Shown here: positions 44,061-53,604 of the stretch, one piece after another
Position numbering within the stretch: the first letter of the stretch is position 1
Layout of the letters: every line of letters begins with the position of its first letter
NCBI GenBank assembly: GCA_026018925.1
Contig: JAKSZU010000002.1
Span: 155,976,400 to 156,040,399, forward strand
Length of the DNA: 64,000 bases
From: Tupaia tana
Taxonomy: Eukaryota; Chordata; Mammalia; Scandentia; Tupaiidae
Direction: 5' to 3'
Program-made: the position numbers and the translations under genes
The notes under the pieces: model-generated
The model's input: only the letters and a program-made list of their open reading frames with translations
What the model was told of the DNA's origin: nothing
Databases searched by the model: none

Positions 44061-45026
44061 TATATCAGGAAAACTAAAGTCAGACACACAGAAATAAGAG
44101 TTAACAGACATCTAAGAAAAGGGGCAGCTTAACGGTAGGGACAAGTCCAGAGTTGAATATTATCTTCCAGAATTAAAATGGAAAGCTTAGACCACCACAG
44201 AAGTTAGATTAAGTACATGAGACTCAGCTGATGAAACAGAATTTTATGACTTTTGACTAAAACGATAGTGACCTTTTTCTATGCTTTGTACTCCAGAGAT
44301 AATGATTTTTGTCTTCTCTTGAATTGTCGACAGATCCACGTAATTACTATTTGAACAGAATACTAACCTGCTTCCTGACTTTAAGTCTTAAGCGAAGTTC
44401 TCTTAACATTTTTTGATTTTGATTTATTAAAGCTAACCCTGCCTTTCTTGAAATTAAAAAATATATTTAAAAATACATATTTAATGACTACCATAAGTTA
44501 TACAGCCTCTGCTAAGTGCTATTTTATAGTATATTCATTCTACTCACAGTTTCATGCCTAAAATCAAATATTTGTTCCCAGATATTTATATATCAGCTGA
44601 ACTTGCTATTGAAAGTAGTTAGATCAATTAAGATATTTTGTTAACCTATAAAATGTCGGAGGAAAAAAAAAGAAATGGAAAGCAACTGTAGATACCAAAA
44701 ATAGTGTAGTAGGAGGGTGGGAAATGGCAGAGGGTGAGAAATGGGATATATATAAATATATATATGAAACAAGAAATGGAAGATTATTTGTTGATGATAA
44801 CATGTGTGACTAATCCACTATACAGTGTATTCTGGATGGGAAACTGTGTTTTGTATCTTTGATGATGTTCAGTGAATGAATGTAAAATAAATAAATAAAA
44901 GTAATAAATTTTAAAAAAGAAGTAATTGTGTCCCAAAAAAAAAGAAACACTCAACAAAAAGTCTCTTGCAGGAGGAAAATGACTTCTGCTGAAAACAAAA
45001 ACAAAAACCAACCAAACAAACCTGTT

Positions 45027-45290
45027 GGGGGCCAGTAGGTGATATGATGGTTAAGGCGCTGGACTCCCACATGGTGGATCATGTTTTGAGTCCCAGACCC
45101 AGAGGCTGGAAAATTATGCTGGGCACGTTTGCATGCCCAAAATCCTGAGAGAAGGGATGGTGACGTGACGTTATCGTCCACCCCGAGGAGAAGAGGGATG
45201 TGACCTCTCACTTCCTCTCTCTCCCTCACTCTGTCTCTCTCCAGTGAGAGTACACATGCCCTATGGCAAAACCCCCCAAAAAGAAAAAAA
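45027..45290 (+). mobile_element. SINE-A (old subfamily)
   Basis: GGGGCCAGTAGGTGATATGA head. The palindrome is replaced by ACGTTATCGTCCACCCCGAG. End TGCCCTATGGCAAAACCCCC. Confidence 0.83.
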
Positions 45291-45324
45291 GATCTGTTAG
45301 AACCTAAATTGATCAGAACAGCAG

Positions 45325-45425
45325 ACTGGGGCGATTTCTCACTTTCCCTCTCACTGTCTCTCCGTCTCTTTCTCTCCAATGAGTCTATGTGCCCTATGGC
45401 AAAAAACAAAAAAGAACAAAAAACT
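45325..45425 (+). mobile_element. 5'-truncated SINE-A
   Basis: Starts at GGGGCGATTTCTCACTTTCC, the 3' arm of the palindrome, and runs to CCCTATGGCAAAAAACAAAA. Third copy cut at or near the palindrome. Confidence 0.75.
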
Positions 45426-45434
45426 TCACTGCTC

Positions 45435-45680
45435 AGGGCCAACCCCGTGGCCTAAAATTTAGGGGCGACAGGTCCTACACTACTGACCACACTATTGGAG
45501 TCTCAGCCCCTATATTTGAAGAACATGACAGATGTGTGTGCATGTGTGCCCCAAGCCCAGCAGATGGAGAGATGGAGGAGACGGGATGGCAATGTGACCT
45601 GGTTCCACTGGGGGACGCTTTCTCCCTCTGTGTCTCTGTGTCTCTCTCTGGCGAGTGCACATGCGCTCTGGCAATTCAAC
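45435..45680 (+). mobile_element. SINE-D
   Basis: CAGGGCCAACCCCGTGGCCT head and the diagnostic end TGCGCTCTGGCAATTCAACC. Confidence 0.82.
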
Positions 45681-45934
45681 CAAAATTCTTTGTTCTGAAC
45701 TAATCGACATTCTTAAGACAATATTCAGTATAGGAAAATGTCACTGATGATGACAACGAAGATGGTGATGATGATAAAGATGCTAATTATCATTCCCTGT
45801 GGGCTCCTTGGGAGCTGAGACCCTGCTGGAATTACTCACTACAGTACCAACAAGACTACAGCCTATTGACCAAAATACCCGGTGAATGATTGATATTGAC
45901 CAAGTATTTGTTGACTAGTTGAACAATTCTGCAG

Positions 45935-46035
45935 ACGCCTATTCTTATTCTCGTGTTTCAGATAAGAGAATTGGAATTCAAAAAGTATAAGTAACACTCC
46001 AAGGTCAAGCAAATTAGGACCAGAGCTGCCCTGAG
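45935..46035 (-). mobile_element. MIR fragment
   Basis: GTTTCAGATAAGAGAATTGG, then AAGTAACACTCCAAGGTCAA, resembles the antisense MIR core. Short and diverged. Confidence 0.55.
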
Positions 46036-46347
46036 GGGCTCATCACGGTGTCAGGTATTTGTCACTACGTCACCGTCTCCCAGAACGCTAGTGCAGCTGC
46101 CGCTCAACCAACACACATTTTCTTTATTTCAGCAATAATCCCTTTAACTGCCTGGCATCCCTCAGCTGAACCTCGGGGCAGTTTTTCTTCAGTTCTTATT
46201 TATAGAAATGCATCATCAGCCCTCCTCCCGTGCCTTATTGTTCTCTGAGCGTCATTGTGAAAGATTATTATTATTAGTGCCAGCATATAGAGGGAAAAGG
46301 AGAAACAGTAGGTTCGCGTGCGCTCGGAAGATGTACCAGTGACTAAA
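46036..46347. other. Unassigned single-copy DNA
   Basis: Nothing recognised. Confidence 0.4.
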
Positions 46348-46600
46348 ACTTTTTTTTAAAATTGCCAGATGGTGTGCGTGCTCTCCAGAGACAGAGAGGA
46401 TTGAGAGAGTAGGGTTGGCGAGAGGGAGAAAGCACCCCTGACGGAGTGTGGTCATGCCACCCTCACTTCTCCATTATTCCATCCTGTCGGGGTTTGCGGC
46501 ATGCATACACAGGTGTCCAGCATGTTTTTCAAGACATCGGAGCCAGGATTTGAACTGTAGTAGCCCATGTCCCTTAACCCTAGGCTAAGGGACTAGCCCT
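46348..46600 (-). mobile_element. SINE-D
   Basis: Antisense D: T-run, AAATTGCCAGATGGTGTGCG tail end, GAAAGCACCCCTGACGGAGT body. A short ACTAAAA repeat flanks it (46,342 and 46,601 area). Confidence 0.8.
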
Positions 46601-46679
46601 ACTAAAATATTTTTAAAGCGTATTATGCACTTCGGTAATTTCCATTAATTTCTAAGGATATACTTAAGAAGCTTACCCT

Positions 46680-46857
46680 GGGGTGAGTAGGGGGCATGGA
46701 CTCTCACGTGGTCAAGTGTGGTTCAAGTCCCAGACCTGATAGATTGCTTTCTCACTTTCTCTCTCCCTCTCTCTGGTGAGCATGCATGCCCTGTAGCAAA
46801 ATTTTAAAAATAATAATAGTAATGATAAATAAAATTAAATAATTCTTTTTTTAAAAA
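46680..46857 (+). mobile_element. SINE-B
   Basis: GGTTCAAGTCCCAGACC B box and TTGCTTTCTCACTTTCTCTC, then GCCCTGTAGCAAAATTTTAA. The head lacks its first bases. Flanks AAGCTTACCCTGGGG / AATCTTATCCTATGGG look like a decayed TSD. Confidence 0.78.
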
Positions 46858-46916
46858 AAGAATCTTATCCTATGGGTTTGTATTAATACCAGTTAGCCAC
46901 CTAAAAATTTATAAAT

Positions 46917-47016
46917 GGAGGGTGCATGGTGGTTAAGGTGCTGGATTTCCACATGGCTGATCATGGTTTGAGTCCCAGACTTGGCAGCTTTCTTTCTTAC
47001 TTTCCCTTTCTCTCTC

Positions 47017-47048
<32 letters not shown>

Positions 47049-47110
47049 TTTCTCTCTGGTCAAATTTTTTTAAAAAATAATGATAATAAAGAAAATTAAA
47101 TAAACAATTT
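46917..47110 (+). mobile_element. SINE-B with long CT run
   Basis: GAGGGTGCATGGTGGTTAAG head, GGTTTGAGTCCCAGAC B box, CT-rich run at about 47,003-47,058, TCTGGTCAAA and an AT-rich tail. Confidence 0.82.
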
Positions 47111-47398
47111 TTCTTTTCTTTTTCTTTTTTATTTTATTTTATTATTTTTTTTGAGAGGTTTTGCTATAGGGCACCTGTGTTTACCAAAAAGACAGAGAAA
47201 GACAGAGACAGAAAGTGAGAAATCATCGCCTCGCCAGGGGGGATGGCCATGTTGTAATCCCTTCTCCTCCATTCTCTTTTCAGGATCTTGAGCATGCATG
47301 CGTGTGTGCTGGGCATGAGTTTCAAGTCTCTGGTCTGGGACTCAAATCTTGGTTGACCATGTGGGAGTCCAGCCCTTTAACCACTGTGCTGGCCCCAG
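47111..47398 (-). mobile_element. SINE-A
   Basis: Antisense copy whose T-rich tail abuts the previous SINE-B tail. Minus-strand head CTGGGGCCAGCACAGTGGTT. Confidence 0.85.
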
Positions 47399-47673
47399 GA
47401 GCAGCTCTTATTCTTACGCAGGGCAGAATCTCACCAGGGTTCCCCGTGGCGTGCTTCCAGAGGGCACACTGGTTCCTAGGGGAGCCTTTGACAGACAGGA
47501 GGGTATACACTTCTTGAGGTGAATAGAATCCAGTGGATGGTTGTGCAGAGGAAGGCTGAACTACTAATTTGCAAAATGGTTTTCCTAGCACTGGCTAAGC
47601 TGAAGACGTGCCTTTAAACATCAGTTCTGTTAGGATGCAGGATAGCTGCCATGTTTTTTAAAAATAGAAAAGC
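47399..47673. other. Unassigned single-copy DNA
   Basis: Nothing recognised. Confidence 0.4.
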
Positions 47674-47674
47674 A

Positions 47675-47942
47675 GGGACCAGCAGATGGTGTAATGGTTA
47701 TGTCGCTGGACTCCATGTAGCCGACCATGATTTGAGCCCCAGACCGGACGTCTTAAACCTCATGCCGGACGCATATGCATGTGTGCCCAAAATCCCAAGA
47801 AAAGAATGGAGGAAACTAATTGTGGCATGGCCATCTCCTCTGGGGGGTGATTTTTCACTTTCTGTCTCTCTGTCTCTCCAGCAAGTGCACGTGCCCTATA
47901 GCAAAAAATCTCTAAAAGAAAAAAAAAAAAAGAAAAAAAGAA
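47675..47942 (+). mobile_element. SINE-A (intermediate head)
   Basis: GGGACCAGCAGATGGTGTAA head combines the young GGGACCAGCA with the old GTGTAATGG. Palindrome CATCTCCTCTGGGGGGTGAT. Tail AGAAAAAAAAAAAAGAAAAA. Confidence 0.87.
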
Positions 47943-48063
47943 AAAGTGAGATCCTGACTCCATTCTCATACCATAGGTTAAATTCCGTCTGAGTAGAACA
48001 CTCTACAGCCTGTGTGGACAATGTTGACCCCACCATATGCTCCCGGGGGAATGTTAGAATAAG

Positions 48064-48380
48064 GGGCAAAAATATTTTCAAGAGGCACATTTTCCTCCAG
48101 AGTCAACAGACAGAAGAATGCAAAATAAAAAAATAAATTAATAATAAATAAGTGAATTGTGATTATTGCACTCGATAGAAATCACTCTACACTCTTAAAA
48201 GTTTAGGTACATATTCTTTCTGGGCAGTATCAGAATAAAAGAAAAAAAGAATATTTTTCAAGAGGCACTTTTCTTCTCAGAGTCAACAGATAACAGAATG
48301 TAAAATAAATAAATAATAATAAAATAGTGATTATTGCCTTCTACAGAAATCACTCAACATTCCTTACAAGTTTAGCTGCA
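48064..48380 (+). repeat. Direct repeat of ~140 bp, two copies
   Basis: Unit 1 (48,064-48,210) and unit 2 (48,243-48,380) share TTTTCAAGAGGCACATTTTC / TTTTCAAGAGGCACTTTTCT, GAGTCAACAGA, GAATG(C/T)AAAATAAA, GTGATTATTGC and AGAAATCACTC. Each has an AATAAATAATAATAAA-like segment. The family is unknown; it may be a duplicated L1 3'-UTR piece. Confidence 0.75.
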
Positions 48381-48385
48381 GTTTT

Positions 48386-48637
48386 TTTAAGAGAGATTTT
48401 TGCTATAGGGTATGTGCGCTCTCCAGAGAGACAAAGAGATAGAAAATGAGAAATCACCCCTCCTCCCAGGGGGGATGGCCTCACCTCAGTCCCTTCTCCT
48501 CCATTCTCCTCTCAGGATTTTGGGCACGCACGCACATGTTCTTGGCCTGAGTTTTAAGTCTTGGGGTCCAGGACTTGAACCATGGTCTACTACGTGGGAG
48601 TCTAGCAACGTAACCATTATGCCATCTGCTGGTCCCA
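48386..48637 (-). mobile_element. SINE-A with TSD
   Basis: Antisense copy. TSD TTAGCTGCAGTTTT at 48,372-48,385 and 48,638-48,651, exact. Head GGGACCAGCAGATGGCATAA on the minus strand. Confidence 0.94.
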
Positions 48638-48651
48638 TTAGCTGCAGTTTT

Positions 48652-48922
48652 GAAATGTAAATATTTTACAAAAAAAAAAAAAAAATGCAAAAGTGCCCAT
48701 GTGCACATCACTCGACTTCAGCAACTGTTAATTGACAGCCAGCCTTACCCCCCTTACCAGTTTACCACGTGCTGACAACCTCGGATTACTTCAAAGCACA
48801 GCGTCTTGTTTCGGCCCCAGTGTCATTACCATGGCTAAGATAACTGGTAATTCCCTTTAATAAGATCGAATGAACCATTCAGTGCTCCTGTTTTCCAAAC
48901 TGATTCATAAATACAGGTCCAG
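48652..48922. other. Unassigned single-copy DNA
   Basis: Has a short A-run at 48,670-48,684. No gene. Confidence 0.4.
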
Positions 48923-49140
48923 GGGCCAGCTGATCAGTGGTAAAGTGTGACGTGTATGAGGCTGACCCACACGGGGAGGTGGCAGGTTCATGTCTGGAGA
49001 CCTCCCTGAGAATCCTGGGCACGTGTGTGTGTGTGTCCATGATCTGGGCTGAGGCTTGAGGTGAGGAGCAACAGCACCGAGACCCCATCCAGGGTGCCGC
49101 ATCCCTGCTCTCTCTCTGCCTTACTCATGGAATAAATAAC
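48923..49140 (+). mobile_element. SINE-C with a SINE-A in its tail
   Basis: GGGGCCAGCTGATCAGTGGT head, CAGGTTCATGTCTGGAGACC, ATGATCTGGGCTGAGGCTTG body. CAGGTCCA at 48,915-48,922 recurs at 49,418-49,425, after the next SINE, so the A copy inserted into the C tail. Confidence 0.83.
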
Positions 49141-49145
49141 CTTTA

Positions 49146-49394
49146 GGGATGAGCGATTGGCTTAATGGCTATGTCGTTGGACTCCCATGTAGTCGACCAT
49201 GGTTCAAGTCCTGGACCCAGTGGCTTAAACTCATGCCGGGCGCGTGTGTGTTTGTGCCCAAGATCCCGAGAGGAGAATGGCCATCCCCTCCCCTGGGGCA
49301 GGTGGTGATTTCTCACTTTCTGTCTCTCTGTCTCTCTGTCTTTCTGGTGAGTGCACGTGCCTTATAGCAAAAACTTCTCAAAAATAAATGAATA
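49146..49394 (+). mobile_element. SINE-A (young) in the tail of SINE-C
   Basis: TTGGCTTAATGGCTATGTCG head. TSD AATAAATAACCTTTA at 49,131-49,145 and 49,395-49,409 comes from the SINE-C tail. Confidence 0.92.
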
Positions 49395-49502
49395 AATAAA
49401 TAACCTTTAAAAAAATCCAGGTCCAAACAGTACAGATCCACTAATGCAATTGTTTGATGTCTCATTTAATCCATAGGTTCCTACACACGTGTGCGCACGC
49501 AT

Positions 49503-49530
49503 GCACACACACACACACACACACACACAC
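49503..49530. repeat. (CA)n microsatellite
   Basis: About 14 CA units, preceded by alternating CACGTGTGCGCACGCATG. Confidence 0.93.
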
Positions 49531-49549
49531 TCTTTCTTTGTTCTTTGAA

Positions 49550-50030
49550 ATCTATTTGTTGAAGGATCATTTGTCCTTACGGTTACCCACAGTCTGGATG
49601 TTCTTGATTGTATCCTTATAATGTCATCTGATACTTCCCTGTGTTTCCTGAAATCCGTAGTTAGACCTAGAGGTGTTATCAGAATCAGGTTCAAGTTTCT
49701 GGCAAAATATTGGGTTGGAAAAGTCAGGACACATTTTTGCATAGAAAAATACGCCATGGCTTTTCTGATGACCAATAATTTAAGAAGATTGCACTTGTAT
49801 CAGAGAGTACACAATGTCAGCCTGTCTTTTTGTGATACTGGCAGCTTTCATGATTATTATCAAGATTCATCATCAGCTGGGATGCTCCTAGAAGCAAAAA
49901 TCATTCTAAAGCGATTTGGTTGCCCTGAAGTACAATTCATTGAGGAATGGCCGGATAGATGCTTGATGTTTTTCCTGTTGACCGATTATCAGAACGGTTC
50001 TTCAACATCTGCCAGTGTGGCACGTGAAGT
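49550..50030. mobile_element. Old L1-related fragment, tentative
   Basis: TGGATGTTCTTGATTGTATC, TTATAATGTCATCTGATACT and AATCAGGTTCAAGTTTCTGG recall an old L1 3' UTR type that is common in mammals. Interrupted by the mariner MITE at 49,710. Orientation not settled. Confidence 0.4.
49710..49775. mobile_element. Palindromic mariner-type MITE, copy 3
   Basis: TTGGGTTGGAAAAGTCAGGA and GCCATGGCTTTTCTGATGAC are the arms of the same MITE, here in the opposite orientation to copy 1. The length is 66 bp because the centre is shorter. Confidence 0.75.
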
Positions 50031-50164
50031 TTTGTTTTGTTTTGCTTTGTTTGAGCATCATTATAAATTATTGGATTTATGGCGGGGGGGTAGGCGGCGT
50101 CTCTTCTGCTTGGCTCCTGGGTCCTTTAGACAGTGATTGCTTTCTGGGACTTCCAAGCTCTTCT

Positions 50165-50418
50165 GGTTTTTTGGAGAGGTTTTCACTATAGGGTGCATGC
50201 GCTTGCCAGAAAGACAGAGACAGAGAGACAGAAAGCGAGAAATCACCCCCCAGGGGGATGGCCACACCTCAATCCCTTCTCCTCCATTCTCCTCTCGGGA
50301 TCTTGGGCACGCAGGCACACGTGCCCACCGTGAGTTTAAACCACCGGGTCCGGGACTCGAACTGCGGTCTTCTACATGGGAGTTCAGCAACATAGCCATT
50401 ATGCCAACTGCTGGTCCC
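50165..50418 (-). mobile_element. SINE-A (young) with TSD
   Basis: Antisense copy. TSD CCAAGCTCTTCT at 50,153-50,164 and CCAAGTTCTTCT at 50,419-50,430. Head and palindrome intact. Confidence 0.94.
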
Positions 50419-50503
50419 CCAAGTTCTTCTTTGTGTATCTTACTTCAAACTCAGAATCAATAATTTCCGCAAGATTTAGCTGCCTTTGGAAAAATATGAC
50501 TTT

Positions 50504-51247
50504 GGGACCAGCAGATAGTATAATAGTTACATTGTTTCTCTCTCATATAGTCGACTGTGGTTTAAGTCCAGGACCCAGTGGCTTAAACTCACGCTGGGTG
50601 TTGTTAGGCCAAGTTAGCTTAATCACCGCCATGTTAGGGAAGGCTGGGCCGAGTTAGCTTAATTGCTAACTGGGAGGTCTCAAGTTAGCTTAAGTCTTCA
50701 AGGACGGAGCCCACTTTGTTAGGGCCTCAAGGACGGAAACCAGGAGCCTGGGAACTCTCAGATAGGTGGAAAACGGGAGGGCCCAGCACCTCCGAGGCAA
50801 GGTCATCCAGACCCTTAGCTGAGAGCCCTTATCTAGACCTGAGCAGGTGGTGACAGCTGGACACTCGCTTCTCATACCCCCTCCTTTGTGTGTGTTACAT
50901 TCTAGGGAACATCCTGAACTATAAAAGATCCCTTTATCTTAGGCTCGGGGTCCTTGTTAAGGCCCGCTGCGACGGGCAGGAACTTGGACCCCAGCTAGCT
51001 GGAAAAAGAATAAAAGCCTCTTTTGCAGTTGCATTGTCGTTGTCTTTTCTGCGTCTCCATCAGTTAGACTGATCTCTGGACCCTTACAGTGTATATGTGT
51101 GCATGCCCAAAATTCCAAGAGAAGAGTGGAAGAGAAGGGATTACAGTGTGGCCATCTCCCCGCTCTCTGTCTCTCTTAGCAAGTGCACGCACCCTATAGC
51201 AAAAATCTCTCTCTAAAAAAAAAAAACAAAACAAAAAAAAAAAAAAC
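50504..51247 (+). mobile_element. SINE-A split by a solo LTR
   Basis: The head GGGACCAGCAGATAGTATAA runs to GCTGGGTGT at 50,601. The body resumes at 51,089 (GTGTATATGTGTGCATGCCC) and ends CCCTATAGCAAAAATCTCTC with a long A tail. Confidence 0.92.
50602..51088 (+). mobile_element. Solo LTR of an ERV1-like endogenous retrovirus, fossil
   Basis: A 487-bp block beginning TGTTAGGCCAAG and ending CCCTTACA, flanked by a 4-bp duplication GTGT (50,598-50,601 and 51,089-51,092), the size typical of gammaretrovirus-like ERV1. It contains a TATAAAAG box near 50,930 and an AATAAA signal near 51,008. No internal region is present, as after LTR-LTR recombination. Lying in a SINE-A, it is younger than that SINE. 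Confidence 0.85.
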
Positions 51248-51321
51248 TTTAAGACAGGGTCCTGCCGTGTAGCCTCCTTCCAGCAGGGATCAGACTTGTG
51301 CTGCATGCTCAGGTCTTTTGT

Positions 51322-51578
51322 TGGAAAGGTTTCTGCTATAGGGCGCATGCGCTCGTCAGAAAGACAGAGAGAGACAGAGAGATAGAAAGCAAGAAATCAC
51401 CCCCCAGGGGGGATGGCCACGCCGCAATTCCTTCTCCTCCATTCTCCTCTCAGGATCTTGGGCACGCACGCACACACACGCGCCCAGCATGAGTTTAACT
51501 ACCAGGTCCGGGACGCAAACTGCGGTCGACTACATGGGAGTCCAGTGACATAGCCATTACGCTAACTGCTGGTCCCCC
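51322..51578 (-). mobile_element. SINE-A (young) with TSD
   Basis: Antisense copy; TSD CAGGTCTTTTGT / CAGGTATTTTTC at 51,310-51,321 and 51,579-51,590. Strong head and CpG-rich body. Confidence 0.92.
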
Positions 51579-51587
51579 CAGGTATTT

Positions 51588-51697
51588 TTCAGACAAGGTT
51601 TGGCTGTGTTTCCAGGCCAGCCCCAAGTCAGCCATCCTCCCTCCTCAGCCTCTCCAAGGCACTGCGCTCACACATGCACGGGCTACACCTGGCTTTT
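51588..51697 (-). mobile_element. 7SL RNA-derived SINE fragment (Alu/B1-like monomer)
   Basis: GACAAGGTTTGGCTGTGTTT, then CCATCCTCCCTCCTCAGCCT and TACACCTGGCTTTTAG, follow the antisense order of an Alu/B1 monomer. Diverged and single. If right, the host belongs to Euarchontoglires. Confidence 0.5.
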
Positions 51698-52089
51698 AGG
51701 TAAGGCTGGGAACCGGCCCGGGCCTCCCAGGAAGTTCCAGCCTGTGACACACAGTCTTAGCCGGGCACCACCACCGCTGGGCCATAGCTCCCTCTTATCC
51801 CCTTTTTAGTATTCAACAACTCACATGGAAATGTTCTACTCCATCAGTGAGTAAATCCTCATTCAGCTCCGTCAGGAAATGCTCTCACTGACCCCGAACG
51901 TCCCAGAGAAGGTCAGAGGTCACTAGCTAGACCTGTGGGTCCTCTGGTCGGGAAAAGCTTCTCTCTCTGACTCAGTCAATGGGCGGCCGGCCTTGGTGTT
52001 CGGATTCTCTCTGCGCTGTATCAGGTGCTTCTCTGAGTTAACAAGCAATGGTTGCTAACTGCAGTATTCCACTTAAGGCCGTTGCTGTA
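51698..52089. other. Unassigned single-copy DNA
   Basis: No gene or repeat assigned; moderately GC-rich in the first part. Confidence 0.35.
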
Positions 52090-52555
52090 GTTTTTAGTTT
52101 TACTTTTCATTTATTTCCTCCATGGGCAAGTGAGAGACACAGAGGGCAATGCCAGCAGAATTTGACACTGAGCGGGACCAGCAGTTAGCGTAATGGCTAC
52201 GTCGCTGGACTCCCACGTAGTCGCCCGCAGTTCGAGTCTCAAACCCGGTGGCTTAAACTCACGCCGGGCACGTGTGTGTGCGTGCCCAAGATCGCGAGAG
52301 GAGAATGGAGGAGAAGGGATTGCGGTGTGGCCATTCCCCCTGGGGGGTGATTTCTCGCTTTCTGTCTCTGTCTGGCGAGCGCACGTGCCCTATAGCAAAA
52401 ACCTCTCAAAAAAAAAAAAAAAAAAAAAAAGAATTTGCCACTGGGATCCATCCCCAGTTTCAGCACTGAGTCACAACTAGACCCAGGAACCTTGGCCCGT
52501 GGGGGCTGCCTGCAGAGCACCGGGTTCCACTGCGGCGCCACGTCTGGCCCCCACA
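52090..52555 (-). mobile_element. SINE-C split by a SINE-A
   Basis: Antisense C: CATTTATTTCCTCCATGGGC tail part, then after the insertion GATCCATCCCCAGTTTCAGC and head GTGGGGGCCAGACGTGGCGC on the minus strand. Confidence 0.78.
52173..52429 (+). mobile_element. SINE-A (young) inside SINE-C
   Basis: GGGACCAGCAGTTAGCGTAA head, B box AGTTCGAGTCTC, palindrome, 22-nt A tail. TSD AGAATTTGACACTGAG at 52,157-52,172 and AGAATTTGCCACTGGG at 52,430-52,445. Confidence 0.95.
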
Positions 52556-52737
52556 TAGTCATTCGCAGTGATGGGCACGGCATGGCGGGGCGGGGCGGGA
52601 CTCACACGCCTCAGCCGCCCAGGTGCCCCCTGCCATTGCTGGCTGTGCCCAGCTCTCTCTGGTGCCTGGGCCGGCTCTGGGGAGAACAGAGGGAGAGAAC
52701 ACAGAGCTTCTGTTTGGTTGAGAAACAGCCACATACT

Positions 52738-52970
52738 TTTAAAAATATATTTATATATTTCCAGAGAACACCCGCAATCAGCAGAGGGAGACAGAAACAG
52801 GGAGGGAGAGAGAGGAAGCACCCCCATGGGGCGCGGTCAGACCACAGTCCCTTCTCCTCTCCACCCTGTTGGGCTTTGGGCAGGCAGGCATGTGCAACCG
52901 CGCGTTCTCAGCCCTGCAGGGTGGGATCGGAATCCGGCTCCCTTTACCGCTAGGCCACTAACCAGCGCAA
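52738..52970 (-). mobile_element. SINE-D
   Basis: Antisense D with CACCCCCATGGGGCGCGGTC body and head GCGCTGGTTAGTGGCCTAGC on the minus strand. It lies in a GC-rich region. Confidence 0.75.
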
Positions 52971-53309
52971 ACACATCCTTTGAGAAAGGAACTGCGCCTC
53001 CATGCAGGCCAGGCTGGAGGAGGACAGAGAAGGACCCTGACGGCTGGGCTGGCCGCTGGGACCCTGTGCTGTCGCCACCGCACCATGCCCTTCCCCGGGC
53101 CAGGGACATGACCTTCCCTAGCAGTCACCTGGCCACAGGAATACGGGAACATCGGGTCTGGCCTAGAGGGGGAAAATACCCAGGCCTCAAGACCCCCTCT
53201 TGGCGTCTTCTCCTCGTTGGTTCCCACCTTCTATCCGCTCCCTGCTGGCCGCCTCCCCAGCCAGGCCTGAGCCTCGGGCTGGAAGTTTCCCAGGTGGTCC
53301 TGCTGTAAC
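52971..53309. other. Unassigned GC-rich DNA
   Basis: Long overlapping frames on both strands (one runs 52,568-53,308) cross SINE-D sequence and are not credible genes. Confidence 0.4.
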
Positions 53310-53545
53310 AGCCCCTGAGCTACCGTAAGGGTGCTGCACTGTCCCACAGAACACTGTCTCCTACACCTGATGTGCCTCTGCCCACGGGGGGCCTGTGTGC
53401 CCCAAACCCTGAGCGGGGATGGAGAAGGGATTGCAGTGGGGCTGTTCCCACACAAGGTAATTTCTCACTTTCCCTCTCTCTGTCTCTCTGCGACAAGCAC
53501 ACACGCCCTATGGCAAAAATCTAAAAAATAATAAAAAGTAAAATA
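53310..53545 (+). mobile_element. SINE-A/D-like, diverged
   Basis: A recognisable 3' half (GGATGGAGAAGGGATTGCAG, TTTCTCACTTTCCCTCTCTC, GCCCTATGGCAAAAATC). The head is mostly lost. Confidence 0.7.
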
Positions 53546-53604
53546 AAATTGATCATGCCTTAGTCTTAGGAAAAAAAAATTTACTATAGAAAACATTTCA
53601 TGGG

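Larger units (their letters stand above)
41835..44940 (+). mobile_element. HAL1-type half-LINE (ORF1 only)
   Basis: The 5' region holds ~125-bp monomer-like repeats (units start near 42,039 and 42,164, a partial unit near 42,673) and a pyrimidine-rich block. ORF1 follows at 42,960. After ORF1 the sequence tracks L1 only as far as AACGGTAGGGACAAGTCC (44,130-44,147), which equals the L1 ORF2 start region, then leaves L1; no endonuclease or reverse transcriptase follows. The 3' region ends (AAAT)n at 44,886-44,900 plus A-runs to about 44,942. This is the HAL1 plan known from other mammals. Boundaries are approximate; no TSD read. Confidence 0.75.

Noticed and set aside
52568-53308. A 246-codon plus-strand frame
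   Set aside because: It crosses an antisense SINE-D and GC-rich DNA, with no motif or homologous family recognised.
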